DNA of 64,000 bases from Halostagnicola sp. A-GB9-2 (GTDB lineage Archaea > Halobacteriota > Halobacteria > Halobacteriales > Natrialbaceae): NCBI RefSeq assembly GCF_030068615.1, contig NZ_JASJOC010000005.1, positions 62,001 to 126,000 of the forward strand, given 5' to 3'. A program made the position numbers and the translations under genes. Within the stretch, counting starts at the first letter, position 1. The number at the start of each line of letters is the position of its first letter. A model generated the notes under the pieces. That model ran no database searches. It saw nothing but the letters and a program-made list of their open reading frames with translations, and was not told the origin of the DNA. Shown here in pieces: positions 62,969-64,000 of the stretch.

Positions 62969-63921
62969 TCACTTGAGTGCGGGCAGCACGTTCTCTCCGA
63001 ACGTTTCGAGGAACGCTTCCTGATTCGTGTTGATGTTGTGATTAAAAAAATTCTCCACGAAGAGATCGATATCGGCTTCGAGCCACTCTTGGTGATCATC
63101 GAGATCGCCGGAGACGCGAACGTTCGCATCGACCTGTTTTTCGCCGACAGTCTCGCTCAGTTCATCGAAATCCTGGGCCGTCCGAAGCTCTTGGGTGACC
63201 CTCCTGGGAACGTAATTGGTCCGCCACTGTTCGTAGGCTCCCTCGAGCGCCGCATCGTCGTCGGCGTCGTAGGAGTGCTGGGCCTTGTGGTACACCGGCT
63301 TGTCCGGAGCTTTTTCCAGGAAGGCGTCGACCGATTGGCGTCGTCCCCGTGGTCGGGCGTCGCGATCGTGATCATCCCGTCGGCTCACTCGCCGAGCCAC
63401 GCCGCGGTCTCTTCGGAGAGCGCAGCGCCGATCAGGGGCGGCGTTTCGGGCTGGGAGTACAACGTCGCCTGTTCGACGTCGACGCGACCGTGGTGGGTGA
63501 CCACCTCGCCGTCCCAGAGGCGGCACATGATTTCGGCGCACTCCTCGAGCCGAGCGTTTCGTTCGTCCTTGACGGGCCAAGTCAGTTCCCGTGATGCCCT
63601 CGTTGAGTAGCTGACCGCTGCCGACGGCGAGCCAGAACCGTTCCGGATACATCTCGCGCAGGGTGGCCGCTCCCTGTGCGACGATAGTCGGGCGATACCG
63701 ATAGTCGGGCGTGTTGACGGTCTCGAAGGACATCGAGGTCGCTTCCATCGCCGATCCGAGCTAGGACCAGACGAACTCGGATTTCCCCTGTTGCTCGCTC
63801 CAGGGGTAAAAGTGATCCGACGCGAGCGGATGGTCGAAGTCCTGTGCTTTGGCAAGTTGGACGTACTCGAGGAGATTGCTCGGAGAGAACTGCTCGTGGG
63901 ACGCGTGATAGCCAGTTCAGT
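62969..63921 (-). pseudogene. Decayed F420-dependent LLM-class oxidoreductase
   Basis: Reading from about 63921: YHASHEQFSPSNLLEYVQLA and DFDHPLASDHFYPWSEQQGK, then an in-frame TAG at a Trp position. It continues MSFETVNTPDYRYRPTIVAQ and FWLAVGSGQLLNEGITG, then shifts frame to NARLEECAEIMCRLWDGEVV, has a TGA after TAAWLGE, and shifts again to VDAFLEKAPDKPVYHKAQHS up to ENVLPALK at 62969. At least two nonsense codons and two frameshifts show that it is dead. The family uses coenzyme F420 (luciferase-like TIM barrel). Confidence 0.78.
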
Positions 63922-64000
63922 CAGGACCGAACCACTGCCGACGCAGTTCGGGCGTTCGCTGGCACTATCGATTCCGTTTCGCCCCGACTCGGATACAAGT

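Noticed and set aside
1-64000. tRNA or rRNA genes and CRISPR arrays
   Set aside because: Intergenic stretches were scanned by eye for T-loop-like sequence and regularly spaced repeats and none was convincing. A covariance-model scan would be needed to exclude degenerate tRNAs.

Overview
This window is from a haloarchaeon. Almost every protein is strongly acidic. Secretion signals are twin-arginine type with lipoboxes. TATA-type promoters with very short or absent leaders precede several genes. Several families are haloarchaeal: HTH_10 bacterio-opsin-activator-like regulators, HalOD1, DUF7344-like fragments, TrmB and DUF2061. Most of the sequence has high-GC coding bias. An AT-rich, atypical patch lies at about 1.5-5.1 kb, and IS remnants are scattered. 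A Natrialbaceae-type genome is plausible, but that is inference.

Layout. (1) 1-5.2 kb: the end of a secreted alkaline phosphatase, an AT-rich membrane glycosyltransferase, a decayed IS630 transposase and a small hypothetical gene. (2) 5.2-16.7 kb: an anaerobic-respiration block with a Mrp/ApbC-type ATPase, a Tat-exported molybdopterin oxidoreductase catalytic subunit, its four-cluster Fe-S subunit and a NarJ/TorD-type chaperone. It is followed by small redox/zinc proteins and two DmsR-like HTH_10 regulators flanking another HTH regulator. (3) 16.8-19.7 kb: the proline operon proC-proB-proA. (4) 19.9-24.7 kb: a glycosidase stub, a tandem pair of winged-helix/two-membrane-helix proteins, a polytopic membrane protein and a sulfatase-fold phospho/sulfo-hydrolase. 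(5) 25-31.7 kb: a tyrosine recombinase behind a large palindrome, an FAD monooxygenase, and an overlapping pair of an asparagine-synthetase-like protein and an ATP-grasp ligase. (6) 31.7-59.8 kb: an unusually dense phosphorus-acquisition region. It holds two Pst phosphate transporters (one with PhoU), a PhnCDE-E phosphonate transporter, a divergent binding-protein ABC importer of the PhnSTUV/iron type, polyphosphate kinase, a PPP-family phosphatase and a calcineurin-like phosphoesterase. Arsenic genes (ACR3, ArsR) are interspersed, as are a YeiH-type transporter and RidA. (7) 59.9-61.8 kb: a cassette bounded by a perfect 13-bp inverted repeat. It contains the first codons of an IS5-type transposase, a TrmB regulator, a HalOD1 protein and a multi-hairpin non-coding segment. 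(8) 61.9-64 kb: a double-Usp protein and a decayed F420-dependent oxidoreductase.

How the genes fit together. Alkaline phosphatase and the surface phospho-hydrolases would release phosphate. The Pst and Phn systems would import phosphate and phosphonate. PhoU would modulate uptake, and Ppk would store the excess. Arsenate enters through Pst systems, so nearby ArsR and ACR3 make sense as protection. The second pstB carries an apparent one-base deletion. If real, it would disable that Pst system and leave the first one.

The best candidates for something new are the IR-bounded regulatory cassette with its multi-hairpin element, the AsnB-like/ATP-grasp pair, the small coupled ORF inside the ABC operon, and the palindromes over the pstS promoter and upstream of the recombinase.
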